Assembly: GCA_021790695.1 (NCBI GenBank) | Contig: JAJYGJ010000051.1 | Coordinates: 1 to 15,661 of the forward strand | DNA: 15,661 nt | Source of the DNA: Nitrospirota bacterium | GTDB lineage: Bacteria; Nitrospirota; Thermodesulfovibrionia; Thermodesulfovibrionales; JdFR-88 | Reading direction: 5' to 3' | Part shown: positions 13,889 to 15,661 of the stretch, piece after piece | How positions within the stretch are numbered: position 1 is the first letter of the stretch | How the letters are laid out: the number at the start of each line of letters is the position of its first letter | Program-made: the position numbers and the translations under genes | Notes under the pieces: model-generated | What the model saw: only the letters and a program-made list of their open reading frames with translations | What the model was told of the DNA's origin: nothing | Databases searched by the model: none

Positions 13889-13904
13889 TATAATCAGACA
13901 TATG
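13889..13904 (+). promoter_or_regulatory. TATAAT box at the VanZ-like start, possible leaderless message
   Basis: A perfect TATAAT (13889-13894) ends seven bases before the ATG at 13902. A normal start-site distance puts +1 on or next to the ATG. No Shine-Dalgarno sequence is present, and no good -35 box is seen. Confidence 0.35.
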
Positions 13905-14333
13905 CGCCCCCCAGCCTTGCTGAAATACTGGTTGCCCGTGTTTGCCGTGATGGGATTCATATACTGGATGTCCACCAGCGTGTTTACTTCGGCCATGACC
14001 TTTGCCCTCATCAGGTCCGTCGTCGATTTTTTCCACCCTTTCACCTCGGGCCGCGAGCTGCGCCGCCTCAATGACGCCGTGCGGAAATCCGCTCACGTGT
14101 TTGAATATTTCATCCTCGGGCTCATGCTCTTCCGCGCCTTCAGGGGCGGCGGCAAAAAGGGGCTTTTCAGGTGCGCGGTTTTCTCCGTCCTGGCGGTTGC
14201 GTTTTACGCCTTCACGGACGAGTTCCATCAGCTCTTCGTCCCCGGCAGGGGCGGCGGAGAAATCATGGATGTCGGAATCGATACCATGGGCGGCGTGCTG
14301 GCCCAGATTGTAAGCGTTCTCAGACTGAGGTAA
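13902..14333 (+). CDS. VanZ-like family membrane protein
   Basis: This 143-residue membrane protein has about four hydrophobic segments (~7-24, 63-80, 90-110, 128-140). The VanZ-family signatures are RKSAHVFEYFILGLML (61-76) and AFTDEFHQLFVPGRGGEIMDVGIDTMGG-like text (~104-130), with conserved His65, Glu68, Asp107, Glu108 and His110. VanZ gives low-level teicoplanin resistance in enterococci, but most members, including those in anaerobes, have no known role, perhaps in envelope or polysaccharide processes. It is divergent from truB and convergent with the NlpC/P60 gene, 16 bases apart. Confidence 0.88.
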   Translation: MRPPALLKYWLPVFAVMGFIYWMSTSVFTSAMTFALIRSVVDFFHPFTSGRELRRLNDAVRKSAHVFEYFILGLMLFRAFRGGGKKGLFRCAVFSVLAVAFYAFTDEFHQLFVPGRGGGEIMDVGIDTMGGVLAQIVSVLRLR

Positions 14334-14349
14334 TCGTTTTTTTGCTTTT

Positions 14350-15661
14350 TCAGTTTCCGGCGGAGGGCAGTTCCTGATCGAAAAGAATTCTTTTGGCCCC
14401 GATAAGCCGTTTCATGAAGTATGGCGTTTCCAGGCGTCCGACCCGCACCCCGCACCCGGATGAGGCATATATGAACAGGTGTTTCCCGATATATATGCCC
14501 ACGTGCGACGGAAACGATGCGTAGGTCCTGAAGAACAGGAGATCGCCCACGGTCAGGTCCGCCATGCTGACCGGAACTCCTTCCCTGTATTGCTGTCTCG
14601 CCGTGCGGGGCAGATGGATACCCAGCAGATTGTAGACTTTTTGTACGAATGCCGAGCAGTCTATGCCGTAAAAGCTGGTCCCGCCGAAGCGGTACGGCAC
14701 GTTCAGCATCGCCTTTGCAAACAGCAGCAGCCTGTCCCTGACGCTGAGAGCGGCCACGGCCTCCGAGTCCCGAAGCTCCTTTATGTTCTTCTTGATCCGT
14801 ATTACCGACGTCTGCGGGATGTCCGGCGCGGTCTCAGTGAGCCGGATCTTTGTCCCCGGCCGGAGATCGCTTGGGTCCATCTCGTTTATATCCTCCAGCC
14901 TCGACGTCTTGAGCTGGAATTTTTCGGCTATCGTCCAGAAAGTGTCTCCCGGCCTGACGGTGTAAATCCCGGATATTTCGCGCCTTGCGGACTCTACCCT
15001 GACGATCAGCATCTCTCCGGGCCGAAGCAGGGTCTTTTTCGACCTGAAATGGTTCAGCTTTCTGAGCCGGCTTACCGTCGTGCCATAATGCCCGGCAATG
15101 CAATACAGTGTCTCGCCCCTTTTAACCCTGTGGCATACGTCTTTCCGGTCCCGGACAGAGGGGCGGGCAAACCCTTCGCCACGTTCGGACTCGCGGACCA
15201 TGCTGTTGACGATTGCCGCTCTTATCGCGCTTGAGAGGCCGGAATTTACCACCCCGTTACGGGACGCGACAGCCTTCAAGCCAGGCACATCCGATATCCG
15301 GGCGACCGTATCAAGACTGGTCTTGTCAGGGCTGGTCTTAGCGAGGCTGGCCTCCGGGGCATCGTTGATAACGTCTTTTAATTTGTCGGTCTTGTCAAGA
15401 CTGGTCTTAGCGGGGCTGGCCTCGGGCGCATCGGCGGTGCGGGAAGCGCCCCTGCCGTTAATAAGCGCCTTGCGCCTGCGGAGCTCCGCGGTCCTGTGCC
15501 TGTGGAGGCGTGTTATCCTATGCCGGTGGAGATGCGCGATCCTGTGCCCGCGGCGTGCGATCCGCAGCCTCTCTCCGGGTTTCAGCCTGCGTGAGGAAAG
15601 GCCGTTTTCCCGCTCAATGAGCCTGACGCTTGTTTTATACCTTCCGGCTATGCTCCAGAGT
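14350..15661 (-). CDS. LysM-repeat NlpC/P60 endopeptidase, 5' end outside the window
   Basis: The frame has no stop up to the right edge, adding at least 124 codons before the GTG at 15288, so this is a partial gene. At the edge is part of a LysM domain (LWSIAGRYKTSVRLIERENG). Then come a His/Arg-rich repeat, an Ala/Lys/Ser spacer, LysM HRVKRGETLYCIAGHYGTTV and LysM YTVRPGDTFWTIAEKFQLKT. The C-terminal NlpC/P60 domain (from ~190 counted from GTG 15288) has Cys211 in GIDCSAFVQKVY and His262 in SHVGIYIG. The third catalytic position, usually His in FIHAS, is Tyr274 in LFIYASS. It should be exported and bind peptidoglycan, cutting stem peptides if active. The signal peptide is not in view. Confidence 0.9.
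   Translation of the reverse strand, partial: LWSIAGRYKTSVRLIERENGLSSRRLKPGERLRIARRGHRIAHLHRHRITRLHRHRTAELRRRKALINGRGASRTADAPEASPAKTSLDKTDKLKDVINDAPEASLAKTSPDKTSLDTVARISDVPGLKAVASRNGVVNSGLSSAIRAAIVNSMVRESERGEGFARPSVRDRKDVCHRVKRGETLYCIAGHYGTTVSRLRKLNHFRSKKTLLRPGEMLIVRVESARREISGIYTVRPGDTFWTIAEKFQLKTSRLEDINEMDPSDLRPGTKIRLTETAPDIPQTSVIRIKKNIKELRDSEAVAALSVRDRLLLFAKAMLNVPYRFGGTSFYGIDCSAFVQKVYNLLGIHLPRTARQQYREGVPVSMADLTVGDLLFFRTYASFPSHVGIYIGKHLFIYASSGCGVRVGRLETPYFMKRLIGAKRILFDQELPSAGN
15332..15433 (-). repeat. 33-nt direct repeats in the LysM protein spacer
   Basis: Bases 15332-15364 and 15401-15433 agree except at three positions. They encode DAPEAS-(P/L)-AKTS-type text with a flanking LDKT echo, a low-complexity spacer between LysM domains. 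Confidence 0.7.
15493..15561 (-). repeat. 24-nt tandem repeats coding His/Arg-rich segment
   Basis: Two full 24-base units (15493-15516, 15517-15540) and a degenerate third (15541-15561) encode ITRLHRHR, IAHLHRHR and IARRGHR. The segment follows the first visible LysM domain and is strongly basic. Confidence 0.75.

Noticed and set aside
12742..13893. 383-codon + strand ORF opposite truB
   Set aside because: Shadow of truB and of the end of dsrN; no domain and no ribosome-binding site.
14479..15234. 251-codon + strand ORF opposite the LysM-NlpC/P60 gene
   Set aside because: Antisense shadow; the minus-strand frame has clear domains.
1..15661. CRISPR arrays, tRNA or rRNA genes, transposase genes
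   Set aside because: No regularly spaced direct repeats, no tRNA-like cloverleaf or rRNA sequence, and no transposase motif were recognised by eye on either strand.

Overview
The window is bacterial, gene-dense and GC-rich, and it centres on a reductive-type dissimilatory sulfite reductase locus, dsrA-dsrB-dsrD-dsrN (8699-12950, + strand). dsrD directly behind dsrAB is the usual mark of sulfate/sulfite reducers rather than sulfur oxidisers. Together with the free-living housekeeping genes this suggests an anaerobic sulfite- or sulfate-respiring bacterium, for example Desulfobacterota or Nitrospirota (Thermodesulfovibrio relatives). The phylum is inference; a DsrAB tree would settle it.

Left part (1-5679). 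A gene-poor, AT-richer stretch (1-695) precedes a MidA-type methyltransferase gene. A 270-bp inverted-repeat element follows and touches the methyltransferase stop codon. Next come a small secreted Cys-rich protein of unknown function and a second palindromic repeat. Three minus-strand genes follow: a TIM-barrel sugar-phosphate isomerase-like protein, a FmdB-type zinc ribbon with a pentapeptide-repeat tail, and an APC amino-acid permease.

Middle (5680-8396), all on the minus strand. Transcription order is Ku, stand-alone AsnC/RAM domain, Toprim protein, YraN (overlapping Toprim by 47 nt), then an ArsR-type regulator. Ku, Toprim and YraN are all nucleic-acid proteins, but no LigD-type ligase is present. 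Short copies of the same inverted-repeat family fill the ku-asnC gap and form the leader of the Toprim gene. A structured GC-rich intergenic segment and a probable terminator separate arsR from the permease gene.

Right part (8397-15661). The dsr operon diverges from ku across a 323-bp AT-rich control region. DsrAB carries sirohaem-[4Fe-4S] and ferredoxin-type cysteines. DsrD is the small winged-helix partner of DsrAB, and DsrN is the CbiA-like amidase expected to convert sirohaem to its amide form. dsrN overlaps convergent truB. A VanZ-like membrane protein gene and a LysM-NlpC/P60 cell-wall protein gene follow; the latter runs off the right edge.

No convincing new multi-gene system was found. 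The points most worth a second look are the inverted-repeat family whose ends supply two stop codons and one leader, the structured intergenic element near 5771-5856, the unclear start of dsrN, the NlpC/P60 protein with Tyr in place of its third catalytic residue, and the orphan Cys-rich secreted protein.
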